A stretch of DNA of 64,000 nt from Candidatus Cloacimonadota bacterium (GCA_023228125.1 JALOBT010000006.1:13866-77865), one strand, 5' to 3'. Counted from the first letter of the stretch, positions 52,137-61,632 are shown. The notes: generated from the sequence alone by a model not told the origin. Program-made: numbers and translations.

Positions 52137-53890
52137 TATTTAGCACTCCTTTCTTCAACTAACTTGTGAAGGTCTTCTTCATATTGTTTAAACTGCGGTG
52201 TGTCAATCTCTACATAGTTCATCTGTTTGCAGATGTTTACCAGCTTCACAAAGAAGGGCATCACTTCTTCAAAGCTTTCATGTACAAAGTCTTTGCCACA
52301 GATCTTCAGGATTAGCTCAAGCATGTATTCTTGTCTCTTCATGGGTGTGGATTGGTCCACTGGGTCAAAGCCATCTTGCTGCAGGATAACTCTATCTATC
52401 AGCTCGCTCTTCCAGTACCGGTCATGATATGAAAGCGGGACGCCGTCATCTCCCAAAATGTTTATCTGATCCTGGGCTTCGCGGCCTCTGAGCAAGATAT
52501 CTTTGGTATGAATAACGTCATCGACCCAATGGGAATTGACGTTACTATTCAGATAATTAATCACTTCCGGGTATTCAAGATATTTGCTGTAAGAATCAAT
52601 AGGGTCCACAGCGGGATAGCGTTTGCTGTCTGCTCTGGCTTGTGATAAGGCGTAGAAGCAGCGGGCAGCTTTCTTGGTGGATTCGGTAACGGGCTCTTTG
52701 AGGTTTCCTCCAGCGGGAGACACTGTGCCGATAAAGGTGATGGATCCAGTTTCGCCATTGTTGAGATACACGAAACCGGCTCTGGCATAGAAGCTGGAAA
52801 TGATGGCTGGCAGATCCATGGGGAAGGCATCGGGGCCGGGCAATTCTTCCATGCGGTTGCTCATTTCACGTAGCGCTTGCGCCCAACGGGAAGTGGAGTC
52901 TGCCAAAAGCAGGACTTTGAGGCCCATATTGCGGTAGTATTCCCCGATGGTCATGGCTGTGTAAACCGAAGCTTCGCGCGCAGCCACAGGCATATTTGAG
53001 GTATTACAGATGATGATGGTTCTCTCCATCAGCTTGCGTCCGGTTCTGGGGTCATCCAGTTTGGGGAATTCCATAAACAGTTCCACCACCTCGTTTGCCC
53101 TTTCTCCGCAGGCAGCCATGATGATCATGTCTGCATCAGCGTTTTTGGAGAGGGAGTGTTGCAAGACGGTCTTGCCCGCGCCAAATGGCCCGGGGATAAA
53201 GCCGGTGCCGCCTTCCACCATGGGATTCAGAGTGTCGATAGTGCGCACTCCGGTTTCCAAAAGGCGGAAAGGACGAGGCTTTTCGGTGTAGCATTTTATG
53301 GGGATCTTTACTGGCCAAAACTGGATCATATTGATTTCGATATCTTTGCCTTCTTTGTCTGTGATCACGGCTATGGTATCTGTGATCTTATGGTTAGCCT
53401 TGGGGACTACACTCTTTACGGTGTATTCATCGGTAAGGCCAAAGGGAACCATGATTTTATGAGAAATCCAGCTTTCGGGCACACTGCCCAGCCAGTCTCC
53501 TGCAAAGACCTTGTCTCCAGCTTTGGCAAGGGGAGTGAATTCCCAAATTCCTTCTTCATCCAGAGGGTCTGTATATTCACCACGGGTCAAAAAGATACCC
53601 TTCATTTTGTTAAGATCATTTTGCAGACCGTCATAATTCTTGGCAAGCATGCCTGGCCCAAGTTTTACTTCCAGCATCTTTTTGGTAAATTCTACTGTGT
53701 TGCCGGGTTTCAGGCCGCGGGTGCTCTCGAAAACCTGCGTATATGCGACACTGCCAAGCACCTTGATGACTTCTGCCATCAATTTTACTCCGCCCAGATC
53801 AATGTAGCAGATCTCGTTTTGGGATACAGGTCCCGAGACCTCCACTTGAACCAGGTTTTCGATAATCGCTTTTACTATACCTTTGGTCAT
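52136..53890 (-). CDS. ntpA: V-type ATPase subunit A (catalytic)
   Basis: 584 residues. P-loop GPFGAGKTVLQHSL, the catalytic Glu in CGERANEVVELF, and LLADSTSRWAQALREMSNRMEELPG are clear. The long non-homologous insert of V-type A subunits follows the N-terminal barrel (ARGLKPGN region through DKVFAGDWLGSVPE). It hydrolyses or makes ATP. An AGAAGGT ribosome-binding site precedes the ATG; it starts 12 bases after the DUF2764 gene. Confidence 0.97.
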   Translation of the reverse strand: MTKGIVKAIIENLVQVEVSGPVSQNEICYIDLGGVKLMAEVIKVLGSVAYTQVFESTRGLKPGNTVEFTKKMLEVKLGPGMLAKNYDGLQNDLNKMKGIFLTRGEYTDPLDEEGIWEFTPLAKAGDKVFAGDWLGSVPESWISHKIMVPFGLTDEYTVKSVVPKANHKITDTIAVITDKEGKDIEINMIQFWPVKIPIKCYTEKPRPFRLLETGVRTIDTLNPMVEGGTGFIPGPFGAGKTVLQHSLSKNADADMIIMAACGERANEVVELFMEFPKLDDPRTGRKLMERTIIICNTSNMPVAAREASVYTAMTIGEYYRNMGLKVLLLADSTSRWAQALREMSNRMEELPGPDAFPMDLPAIISSFYARAGFVYLNNGETGSITFIGTVSPAGGNLKEPVTESTKKAARCFYALSQARADSKRYPAVDPIDSYSKYLEYPEVINYLNSNVNSHWVDDVIHTKDILLRGREAQDQINILGDDGVPLSYHDRYWKSELIDRVILQQDGFDPVDQSTPMKRQEYMLELILKICGKDFVHESFEEVMPFFVKLVNICKQMNYVEIDTPQFKQYEEDLHKLVEERSAK

Positions 53891-53901
53891 AGTGTTACCT
53901 T

Positions 53902-54789
53902 CTATTTTTGCTTTATTCTTATATTAAAATCATCAGGAAACTCAAAGCTGTTTTCCAGCTTATTCAGAGTATCATGAAATACTTCTTTACCCAGTTCTGC
54001 ATCTGCTATCAGCCAGCGGTGAATGATGCGGAGCTTACTATAATACCCCAGGATACGGTCGATATTAAAGTATTCAAAGAAATTCTGCTGATCTATCCAT
54101 TTGTTGCGCAGCAAGTCATAGCCACGTTCCCGATAGAGGATATTATTTTGCTCCCAGATCCGCATGATCTGATCAAAGAAGGGATGGTCTTTGCCCAGGC
54201 TAAAATCTGCTGCGTGGCTTTTCTTCAGGTTGGTCACAGTCTCATCTTCACCGATCAGATAAGGGGCAAAATCCAGCTCATGATGACGGCCATTGATGGC
54301 AGAGAGGATGTTTTTGATATTGCGCTGCAGCTCAAACCACTGGACGATAAACTTATTGGGATGCGTGCAAACAAAATCAAAAAAGTGAGAAAGCAATTGG
54401 TGCTCTAAGGCGGATGAGGGCGGAAGCTCTTCTTCTGTGAAAGCAGCAAGGATGAGCTCGGCTATAAAGGTAGGCAGATAAGCATATTCCTGAGGGGTAT
54501 CCAAGCTGTGATTATCCGCTTTATGCCGCAGAAAATCAAGATACTCTTCCCAATATTCAGGACTATTCAGGCCTTCCGGATTGGGCTGCTTATCGCTATT
54601 TTTGTATAGCCTCAAAAGCAGATTGGAAATCTCATCTGGCAGATGCAAGAGCTTTAAGAGCTTATAGTCTTCTTCGCTTAGCTGGCCCAAAGCATCTTGG
54701 CGAAAGGTTTCCGGCGTAATTGCCAGCTTGCTGTCGTCCATCGAGATGGTGGGCAAGCCAGCGATAAAGTAATAATACTGCCTGGCCAT
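53902..54789 (-). CDS. DUF2764 protein in the subunit C position
   Basis: 295 residues beginning MARQYYYFIAGLPTISMDD, the typical opening of DUF2764, a helical family found in V-ATPase operons of spirochaetes, chlamydiae and Bacteroidota between subunits E and A. It resembles subunit C in its place and helical content and is widely thought to replace it; this is inference. Start 2 bases after the stop of subunit E. Confidence 0.88.
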   Translation of the reverse strand: MARQYYYFIAGLPTISMDDSKLAITPETFRQDALGQLSEEDYKLLKLLHLPDEISNLLLRLYKNSDKQPNPEGLNSPEYWEEYLDFLRHKADNHSLDTPQEYAYLPTFIAELILAAFTEEELPPSSALEHQLLSHFFDFVCTHPNKFIVQWFELQRNIKNILSAINGRHHELDFAPYLIGEDETVTNLKKSHAADFSLGKDHPFFDQIMRIWEQNNILYRERGYDLLRNKWIDQQNFFEYFNIDRILGYYSKLRIIHRWLIADAELGKEVFHDTLNKLENSFEFPDDFNIRIKQK

Positions 54790-54791
54790 GA

Positions 54792-55391
54792 TCAGCTATC
54801 AAATAAGATCTTGGCAGTACGGGGGCGCAGATAGTTTTTGAAAAGTGCGGCAAAATCCTCATCGGTAAAGCTGAGTTTGTAACTGCCGTCGATGGGGGAG
54901 ATGGTGAATCCGGCTTTGATCTGTGGACTAAAATCGATCTTGAGCTTGCCATCAAAGCTGGATTTCAGAGAGCTGAGGAAGGCTTCGTCGAGTTTCTTTT
55001 GCATATTCTCTGTGATGATGATGCCAGCATCACCTTGTTTCCATCCGGTCAGAGTTTCTTTGATCAGGGTTTTGACAAAGTCTGCATCCTGAAAGCTCTC
55101 TTTGCTGGCCTGATCTACATTCACTTTAAGAATGAGGTCGGTGATTTTTTGTTTCAAAGCAGTAATGCTGTGGTTGCCCGCCATCTTGAGATCGCCTTCG
55201 GTGTTTTTCTGCAGTTCCTGGGCTTGTCTTTTTGCCTCTGAGATTGCTTGCTCAGCCTTGGCTTTGGCTTCTGCAATCATGGTTTCGGCGTCTGCTTTGG
55301 CTTTGTCCAAAATCTTTTCTGCTTCGGCATTGGCTTTAACAACACCCTCTTCATACACTTTTGTCAAAAGTTCTTGCAGCTGGTCGCTCAT
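54792..55391 (-). CDS. ntpE: V-type ATPase subunit E (peripheral stalk)
   Basis: 199 residues from the ATG at 55391, with GGAGA 6 bases upstream; an upstream TTG lacks a site. The first 75 residues are a long Ala/Glu/Lys coiled coil (KANAEAEKILDKAKADAETMIAEAKAKAE) that would pair with a subunit G partner. The C-terminal globular part (DEDFAALFKNYLRPRTAKILF) binds the A3B3 head. First gene of the operon. Confidence 0.92.
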   Translation of the reverse strand: MSDQLQELLTKVYEEGVVKANAEAEKILDKAKADAETMIAEAKAKAEQAISEAKRQAQELQKNTEGDLKMAGNHSITALKQKITDLILKVNVDQASKESFQDADFVKTLIKETLTGWKQGDAGIIITENMQKKLDEAFLSSLKSSFDGKLKIDFSPQIKAGFTISPIDGSYKLSFTDEDFAALFKNYLRPRTAKILFDS

Positions 55392-55487
55392 ACTTATCTC
55401 CAATGTTTTCTACTTTGCGTCAAAATAAGCATCCCGCCCTTTTCTGTCAATGAGTTTATCTAAGTTTTATCGTTTATATTTAAAATC

Positions 55488-57248
55488 TTACTTTTTCAGG
55501 TGTTCATGCAGAAAGTCGTGATACTCTTTATTATTAAAAACCAGCTCATCATGGCTTGCCTTATGCGCTCGGCCTGTGGCATCTATAAAGAGCACGGTAT
55601 CCACATAACGCAAGGTGGAAAGCCGGTGTGAGATCACGATGGCGGCGGTATGCGGATAATCACGGTTGATATCATGCCAGAGCTTTTCCTCGTTTTCGGC
55701 ATCCAGGGAGGCTGTGATATCGTCCAAAATCAAGAGCTTCGGACGTTTGATCAAAGCACGGGCTATGGTGATGCGCTGCTTTTGTCCGCCGGATACTCCC
55801 AAACCCCTTTGGCCTACGGTAGTCTCATCCTTGAGGGGAAAAGCCGCAATCTCATCCTTCATCTGGGAAGCGGCAAGCGCGAGGCGGTATTCCTCTTCTG
55901 AGGCTTTGTCATTGGCCAGCATGATGTTTGATTTGATGCTGCCGCTAAACAGGGATGGCTCCTGTGGCACATAAGCCACCATCTGACGCAGGCTTTTGAT
56001 ATTGATATCTTCCAGGTCTTGAGAGCTGATGGTAATCTTGCCACTATCCGGCTTGATCAAGCCCAGGATCAGATTGGCAATGGTGGTCTTACCGCTGCCT
56101 GTGGCACCCAAAATCAGCATCTTTTCGGAGGATCCAAGCTGGAAGGTGACATTTTGAAGCACCTTGTGATCCTTTTCGGGATAGCTGCAATTCACCTGTT
56201 CAAAAGCAAGGCCGCTAAAGGCTGCTATATCTTTGCCGTGCTCATCTTCCTTATTAAAAGTAGGATGGTATTTCATCTCTTGCAGGCGGTCTATATTCAC
56301 AAAGGCCTGTTTGCCGGAAACAAAGAGCTGGGGCAGATCCAAAAGCGGATAGATCATCATGGAAAGATAGGTGTAAAACAGGAAGAAGGTGCCCACTGTG
56401 ATCTGCCCTTTCACCGCCATATAGCCGCCAAAGAGGATCACTCCGATCTGGGCAAAATAGTCGATATACTGATAGATGAGGCTGAGGACAGCATTCAGCT
56501 TTACCACGCTCATCTCGGTCTTGAAGCGCTTGGCCAGGGCGATATCAAAGAAGCGGTTGTACTTCTCTTCACTCACGTAGGACTTCACGATCCTGATGCC
56601 GGAAAAGCTCATTTCAAGCTGGTTATTGATATTTGAGATCGCCCTTTGATTGCGCGCAAAATTCGTATAGAGCTTCTCCGATGTAAAGTAAAAGACCACC
56701 ATCATCAAAGGCAGCGGAGCTATGGAGAGCAGAGTGAGCCTTACATTAATGCTAAACATCACGAGCAGCGAAAACACAATCAGCGAGAATGAATTGAAGG
56801 CTCGGAAGATGCCGCTACCCATAAACCAGCTAATCTTGGGAAACTCCGAAATATCGTCTGTGAGGCGGGTTACCACATCACCCGTGCGGAATTTCTGGAA
56901 GAAGCGATAATCTTTCTTGGTGATATGTTTGAAATACTGCATCCTTATAGTATGCTCAAAGCGCAGATTTACCCAAGCCCGGAAACAGGGATAGAATCCG
57001 GTGAGAAACTGTGCTGCTCCGATCACCAAAAAGAGCATGATGACCCGGTTTACTTCCACCATCGGAGTGGGGTAGAGCTCCGGCTTGGCGAGGATATCTG
57101 TGAGCAGATCGATCATGCGTTTGAAGGCGTAAGGATAAGCAATCTGCACTGCGGAAGAGGCCAGGGTAAAGAGCACCATGATCAGGACGAACCACTTTTG
57201 TGCCTTGTATTGATCAAGGATCCATTTGATGTGCTTATTCATTGCCAT
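55488..57248 (-). CDS. ABC exporter half-transporter, degenerate-site subunit
   Basis: 586 residues: six-helix membrane domain then ATPase. Walker A GATGSGKTTIANL, signature GVSGGQKQRITIARAL, Walker B LLILDDITASLD. The catalytic Glu after Walker B is replaced by Asp, as in the non-catalytic half of heterodimeric exporters such as TM287/288. Its stop is 96 bases before the V-ATPase start, and its start overlaps the partner gene by 14 bases. It likely pairs with that protein to export a lipid, drug or peptide. Confidence 0.92.
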   Translation of the reverse strand: MAMNKHIKWILDQYKAQKWFVLIMVLFTLASSAVQIAYPYAFKRMIDLLTDILAKPELYPTPMVEVNRVIMLFLVIGAAQFLTGFYPCFRAWVNLRFEHTIRMQYFKHITKKDYRFFQKFRTGDVVTRLTDDISEFPKISWFMGSGIFRAFNSFSLIVFSLLVMFSINVRLTLLSIAPLPLMMVVFYFTSEKLYTNFARNQRAISNINNQLEMSFSGIRIVKSYVSEEKYNRFFDIALAKRFKTEMSVVKLNAVLSLIYQYIDYFAQIGVILFGGYMAVKGQITVGTFFLFYTYLSMMIYPLLDLPQLFVSGKQAFVNIDRLQEMKYHPTFNKEDEHGKDIAAFSGLAFEQVNCSYPEKDHKVLQNVTFQLGSSEKMLILGATGSGKTTIANLILGLIKPDSGKITISSQDLEDINIKSLRQMVAYVPQEPSLFSGSIKSNIMLANDKASEEEYRLALAASQMKDEIAAFPLKDETTVGQRGLGVSGGQKQRITIARALIKRPKLLILDDITASLDAENEEKLWHDINRDYPHTAAIVISHRLSTLRYVDTVLFIDATGRAHKASHDELVFNNKEYHDFLHEHLKK

Positions 57249-58992
57249 CCCCCAAAAGCTGTAACTCTACCAGCTTGCGATAGTCCTTGCTTTCTCGCAT
57301 CAGGGTCTTGTGATCTCCGCGGGCGGTAATTCTGCCTTCGTTAAAGTATAAGATCTCATCCGCATCCAGAACTGAGGTAAGCCGGTGCGCCACCACTACT
57401 ATGGTCTTGCCTGAAAAGACCTCGTCCATGGTGCGTTGGATGCGCGCTTCGGTCTGAGGATCGATAGAGGCTGTAGCCTCGTCCATCACGATGATTTCGG
57501 CATCAAAGGCCAGGGCCCGGGCAAAAGAAATAAGCTGTTTTTCGCCTTGAGACACGTTTTGCCCACGTTCGGCCAGCTCGGTATCCAGACCTTCGGGCAT
57601 GGTTTTGACAAAGTCTTCCAATTGCACGATAGAGATGGCATTCTGCACTTCCTGCTGGCTGACATTATCGTTATACACCCGCACATTTTCCAGGATCGGC
57701 CCGGGAAACAGAAAGATGTCTTGCAGGATAAGGCCTATCTTGCGACGCCAGGCTCTGAAGTCCAGACTTCGCATCGGCACGCCATCGATCAGGACCTTGC
57801 CTTTTTGCACATGGTAAAAGCCACAAAGCAGGCTCACTGAGGTGGTCTTGCCACTGCCAGAGGGTCCCACCAGGGCAATCTTCTTGCCCTTGGGAATGGT
57901 AAATGACACGTCTTTTAACACCCAATCCTCACCCTCATAGGCGAAGCTCACATTTTCAAAGCGGATATCCCGCTCGAAGGTAGGCAATTGGGTTCCCGTG
58001 AAGGTCTCATCCTCGGTGCCTATTTCTGTGAGCTCCAGGATTCGTTTCAAAGAGACGAAGCTGCGCTGCATCTGCATGAAGTTTTCACTTAGGTGCATCA
58101 GTGGCCAGATCATGCGGTAGATGTATTGGATAAAGACGATCAGGGTGCCGAGGGTGGCCACTCCAGCGATGATCTTGGGGGCTGAGATCATGATCACAAT
58201 CACCACAAAAAGCACGTTGAAAATAAACATAAACAGACTCTGAAAGCCGTATTCGATAAAACTGGTTTTTACTTCTGTGCGCTTCTTATCTTTGGAGGCC
58301 TGGCAAAGATCGTCAATCACCCGCTCCTGCTGATTTAAGGCTTGAATCATCTGCATACCTTGCACGTAATCCGTGACTTTGGCCGCGATGATGGCGTATT
58401 TTTCCCGTATCATGCGGAAGAATTTGGTGATGTATCTGAAAACAAAGGAATACATTATGATGCTGATGAATATGATGGGCATGATGTAAATCGTAGTACT
58501 CCAATCCCTCACCATCAGCACGGCAAATACACCTACAAAGAAGAGCAGATTGCCGATGATGGTGATGGAAAGCTCGCTAAAGAGCACTTTCACGCGCTCG
58601 CTATCGCTTTCCACCCGGGCGATCAGCTCTCCCACCGGCCGTTTATCAAACCAGCCTATGGGAAGCTTGAGAAGATGGCTAAAGACTTCGCCCTTGAACT
58701 TCGTGATGATTTTGATCCCCAATCGGCTCAGCAAAACGATCTGCAGATAGGAAAGCAGCCCGGAGATCAGCACCACTCCGATGAACATAAAACCATAGCG
58801 GAACATCTGAGTCATATCCTGATTGGGAATGCTTTTGTCGATGATCAAAGCCAGGATCAAGGGATCCACCAAGCGCAGAGCCGAAGTCACCAACATCGCT
58901 ATCAAACCGAAGACAAGCAGGCCCATATCCTTTTTAATAAAAGGATAGATCAGTTTCAGATAGTATGAGATTTTTGGCTTTGGCTCTGACAT
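57235..58992 (-). CDS. ABC exporter half-transporter, catalytic-site subunit
   Basis: 585 residues, six-helix membrane domain then ATPase. Walker A GPSGSGKTTSVS, signature NVSQGEKQLISFARAL (the usual VSGGQ altered to VSQGE) and Walker B IIVMDEATASID with the catalytic Glu. Combined with the overlapping gene downstream, whose signature is canonical, this gives one working and one degenerate ATP site. First gene of the pair; start at 58992. Confidence 0.92.
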   Translation of the reverse strand: MSEPKPKISYYLKLIYPFIKKDMGLLVFGLIAMLVTSALRLVDPLILALIIDKSIPNQDMTQMFRYGFMFIGVVLISGLLSYLQIVLLSRLGIKIITKFKGEVFSHLLKLPIGWFDKRPVGELIARVESDSERVKVLFSELSITIIGNLLFFVGVFAVLMVRDWSTTIYIMPIIFISIIMYSFVFRYITKFFRMIREKYAIIAAKVTDYVQGMQMIQALNQQERVIDDLCQASKDKKRTEVKTSFIEYGFQSLFMFIFNVLFVVIVIMISAPKIIAGVATLGTLIVFIQYIYRMIWPLMHLSENFMQMQRSFVSLKRILELTEIGTEDETFTGTQLPTFERDIRFENVSFAYEGEDWVLKDVSFTIPKGKKIALVGPSGSGKTTSVSLLCGFYHVQKGKVLIDGVPMRSLDFRAWRRKIGLILQDIFLFPGPILENVRVYNDNVSQQEVQNAISIVQLEDFVKTMPEGLDTELAERGQNVSQGEKQLISFARALAFDAEIIVMDEATASIDPQTEARIQRTMDEVFSGKTIVVVAHRLTSVLDADEILYFNEGRITARGDHKTLMRESKDYRKLVELQLLGDGNE

Positions 58993-59166
58993 TCGGATTT
59001 ACCCATAGACTTTAGTATCGCGCTGCGGCTGCAAGCAATTTAGCTGCTTGATTTCAAGATTAAACCAGTCCGATTTCCATTGAATCAGCCGCAAGACCTC
59101 AGTGATAGAGCGGGGGCTGGAGTGTTCATAACATCAGCAAAGAACGTATTTGGACAAAAAACACAT

Positions 59167-59244
59167 TGGTCGGGATGAGAAGATTTGAACTTCCGACTTC
59201 TCGGTCCCGAACCGAGCGCGCTTACCGGACTGCGCTACATCCCG
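59167..59244 (-). tRNA. tRNA-Pro (anticodon CGG)
   Basis: Cloverleaf on the minus strand: acceptor CGGGATG/CATCCCG, anticodon stem CTCGG/CCGAG with loop TTCGGGA (anticodon CGG), T-arm GGAAG TTCAAAT CTTCT. Discriminator A and encoded CCA (59167-59169). Confidence 0.95.
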
Positions 59245-59288
59245 ACCGTGTTTTGACACAGTTTTTTACTGACGCAATAGTGTCAAGA

Positions 59289-60680
59289 TTATTCTTTGCC
59301 GATGGCTCTCAGCAGTTTCTCTGCTTCCTCACTGGTGATTTTGCCAGATTCCAGCATATCCAATATTTTGAGCCTGCTACGTTCGGAGATTTCTTCTTTG
59401 TCCAATTTCTTTTTCTCGGCGGAAAGATAGGGCTTGATCAAGGGTGAATTGACTACTTTCATTACATAATCCTTGATGGAATCCGTATTGAGATGCTCAT
59501 ACTTGAGCTCATCAAATTCAGCTTTCACGTTTTTGAGCCCACTCTGGACGCCATCATAGATCTCGGCACCCAGATCTTCGAGCTTGCCCTGAACCATAGT
59601 CTTGGTTTCGCCAAGGTCAAAGTTTTCACTGAGCTCTTTTAACATTGCTATCGCAGAATTGACCTTTTCTTTGATTATCTCTTCATTGATGGAACCAGCG
59701 GCCTTTTGCAGGGAGGCGATCACTTTGTTGGCCATCTCCACCACTTTGTCTTTCTCTTCACTGGTTTTGGCATTTTGGAAGGCTTCTTTGAGCTGATTAA
59801 AGCCATTTTTGATAAAGTCCAGATTAATGTGGCCATCGCTGGAAAGCTTGATCAAGCCATTCTCGGTCTCGATGCTGATCTTGGTAATTTCCTCTCCATC
59901 ATAGATATGCTCAATTTTGAAATTTTGATCTTCCTTGATCACTTCTGCATCCAGCTTGGATTTGAGATTTCCTCTTTCGCTTTCTGCTTTGAGGGAAAAA
60001 CAAAAAGCCAAAGGCAAGACCAGATGCACAATGCCATTTTCGGTTTTGAACTTAAAGTCTCCACCTTCCACCGGCTGAGTTTCATAGTAAATAGGCCCGT
60101 TCTCGCTTTCCACATCTACTTTGGTGTAGCTGGCCAGACGCACTTTGATGGGGCCATTCTCACTTTCTACGTGGAGGTTTTCACCAGAAATATCCTCTGC
60201 CGAAATCGGGCCATTTTCCAGAGCAGCAAAGAGATTGCCTGTGGAATTATGGATTCTCAATGGGCCATTCTCGCTCTCCAGATGCTTGGTACCATCACAA
60301 TTGCGCACGGAGACGGGAGCATTTTCACTTTCGATATGCAGATCGTTTTTGAGGCCGGACAGGCCGAGCGGCATATTTTCGATCTCGATCTTTAGCAGCA
60401 CACCGGCTGGGACTTTCAGCCTGATTTGAGAGCTTTTGATCTTCGGCTCCAAAATCCCGATCTCATCAAAATCCAGCTTGAGGACGCCATCTTGAAAGTC
60501 CGATTCCATATAATCTTTGAGTTCAAAATCCTCTTCCTGTTTTTTGAGACTCAGCTCCCCTTCCAGGATCACGGAGTCGCCGTCACTGGCTTCGATAACC
60601 ATCGGCGCCATCAAGTTTTCCAGCTCAATGGTTTTGAGTCCGTCATATTTCCACTCTTGTTGCAGCGTGATTTTTGTCAT
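59289..60680 (-). CDS. DUF4097-type beta-repeat protein with YvlB-like helical tail
   Basis: 463 residues. Residues about 95-280 are a repeated 20-residue beta unit around ESENGP: ESENAPVSV, ESENGPLRI, ALENGPISA, ESENGPIKV, ESENGPIYY, KTENGIVHL and ETENGLIKL. This is the DUF4097/adhesin beta-helix pattern. Residues about 290-420 are helical and charged. The last 35 residues (RSRLKILDMLESGKITSEEAEKLLRAIG) match the SHOCT/YvlB short domain. No signal peptide, so cytoplasmic. It overlaps the regulator gene by 4 bases; the two probably work together. Confidence 0.85.
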   Translation of the reverse strand: MTKITLQQEWKYDGLKTIELENLMAPMVIEASDGDSVILEGELSLKKQEEDFELKDYMESDFQDGVLKLDFDEIGILEPKIKSSQIRLKVPAGVLLKIEIENMPLGLSGLKNDLHIESENAPVSVRNCDGTKHLESENGPLRIHNSTGNLFAALENGPISAEDISGENLHVESENGPIKVRLASYTKVDVESENGPIYYETQPVEGGDFKFKTENGIVHLVLPLAFCFSLKAESERGNLKSKLDAEVIKEDQNFKIEHIYDGEEITKISIETENGLIKLSSDGHINLDFIKNGFNQLKEAFQNAKTSEEKDKVVEMANKVIASLQKAAGSINEEIIKEKVNSAIAMLKELSENFDLGETKTMVQGKLEDLGAEIYDGVQSGLKNVKAEFDELKYEHLNTDSIKDYVMKVVNSPLIKPYLSAEKKKLDKEEISERSRLKILDMLESGKITSEEAEKLLRAIGKE

Positions 60681-61036
60681 TGTTTTCTCCTTTTTGATAT
60701 CATACTGAGGGCTTCATCTACATCGATGAAACCTTCGTCCAAATCTGCCAGGATATCGGTGAAATCACTATCCGCTATAGGATGGCGGGTGATTACCTGA
60801 GTTATCTCTGACAATCTGCTTTTGATGGTGGGATACGAAATTCCCAATCTCTTTTCCAATTCCTTCAGATTACCCTGAACCAAAAGGAAGAGCTTGATAA
60901 ATTCCAGCTGGGAAGCGGAAAAGCCTTCCAACCAGCTCTTCTGAAATCTGCCCTGAAAGCTCACATCGCATCTCGGGCAGTGATACTCACGAATCTCTAA
61001 TTCGTGATGACACATGGGACAATTTATTAAATTCAT
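60677..61036 (-). CDS. DUF2089-type zinc-ribbon HTH regulator
   Basis: 119 residues from the ATG at 61036, which has GAGGT 7 bases upstream; the frame is open 18 codons further. The N-terminus is a zinc ribbon, CPMCHHELEIREYHCPRC. A helix-turn-helix follows (SASQLEFIKLFLLVQGNLKELEKRLGISYPTIKSRLSEI). The C-terminus (ADSDFTDILADLDEGFIDVDEALSMI) repeats the SHOCT-like theme of the next gene. DUF2089 proteins usually sit beside DUF4097 genes and are predicted regulators. Confidence 0.88.
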   Translation of the reverse strand: MNLINCPMCHHELEIREYHCPRCDVSFQGRFQKSWLEGFSASQLEFIKLFLLVQGNLKELEKRLGISYPTIKSRLSEITQVITRHPIADSDFTDILADLDEGFIDVDEALSMISKRRKQ

Positions 61037-61160
61037 CTGACTACCTCGATGTTCTTTAAACCAGAATTCAACATTATGAATATCTGTCAAGCAATATCTT
61101 CAAGAATATTGAAATAGACATTGATAATGTTAATGTGAAGCTGCGAAGCCGCCAGAACCT

Positions 61161-61192
61161 TAAAACCCTAAAACGTTAAAACGCTAAAACTC
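61161..61192. repeat. Four tandem 8-bp units (TAAAACNN)
   Basis: TAAAACCC, TAAAACGT, TAAAACGC and TAAAACTC follow one another in exact phase. It lies in the 296-base gap between the DUF2089 gene and the ArsR gene, which is otherwise featureless until the promoter at 61277. Confidence 0.75.
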
Positions 61193-61276
61193 TTTTAACC
61201 CAATCAATCCATTCAATCCGCTCGATCTGCGTTCTATCAAAAACCCGAAATCGGCATGAATAGCACACGATTCTAC

Positions 61277-61313
61277 TTGACAAATACAGCCTACTTGGTT
61301 ATTTGGCCAAATA
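61277..61313 (+). promoter_or_regulatory. Promoter and ArsR-type operator
   Basis: TTGACA at 61277-61282, a 17-base spacer and TATTTG at 61300-61305. The -10 lies inside the perfect 14-bp palindrome TATTTGGCCAAATA (61300-61313), 20 bases before the regulator start, a good site for autorepression. Confidence 0.6.
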
Positions 61314-61332
61314 CGATAATAGAGAGGTCAAA

Positions 61333-61626
61333 ATGACTGATAACAAAGATTACGAACACATGGCCGGCATCTTCAAAGCCCTGGCGCATTCCACGCGCTT
61401 GCAGGTCTTGGTAAAACTCCAGGAGAAAGAGCATTGCGTCTGCGAATTGCAAGAAATAATCGGCTTTGATATGTCCACCATATCCCGCCATCTCAACGTA
61501 CTAAAAAACGCCGGCATCATCGAGAGCCGCAAAGTAAACAACCAGGTCTTCTACCGCCTCCTTTGCCCCTGTGTACTAGATACCCTTGAGTGCGTGATAG
61601 ATATGAAGACAAGCAATAAGGAGTAA
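61333..61626 (+). CDS. ArsR-family metal-responsive repressor
   Basis: 97 residues from the ATG at 61333, preceded by GAGAGG; an ATG at 61303 lies inside the operator. Winged helix: MAGIFKALAHSTRLQVLVKL, then EHCVCELQEIIGFDMSTISRHLNVLKNAGII. The CxC pair Cys35/Cys37 in the helix before the recognition helix is the arsenite/antimonite-binding position in ArsR. Extra Cys residues near the C-terminus (LCPCVLDTLECV) could add a ligand. It should repress itself and the permease gene, 6 bases downstream, and let go on metal binding. Confidence 0.92.
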   Translation: MTDNKDYEHMAGIFKALAHSTRLQVLVKLQEKEHCVCELQEIIGFDMSTISRHLNVLKNAGIIESRKVNNQVFYRLLCPCVLDTLECVIDMKTSNKE

Positions 61627-61632
61627 AACATC

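Noticed and set aside
59166..59447. Plus-strand open frame starting MVGMRRFELPTSR
   Set aside because: It is the complement of the tRNA-Pro gene and then of the DUF4097 gene; another well-known false call.
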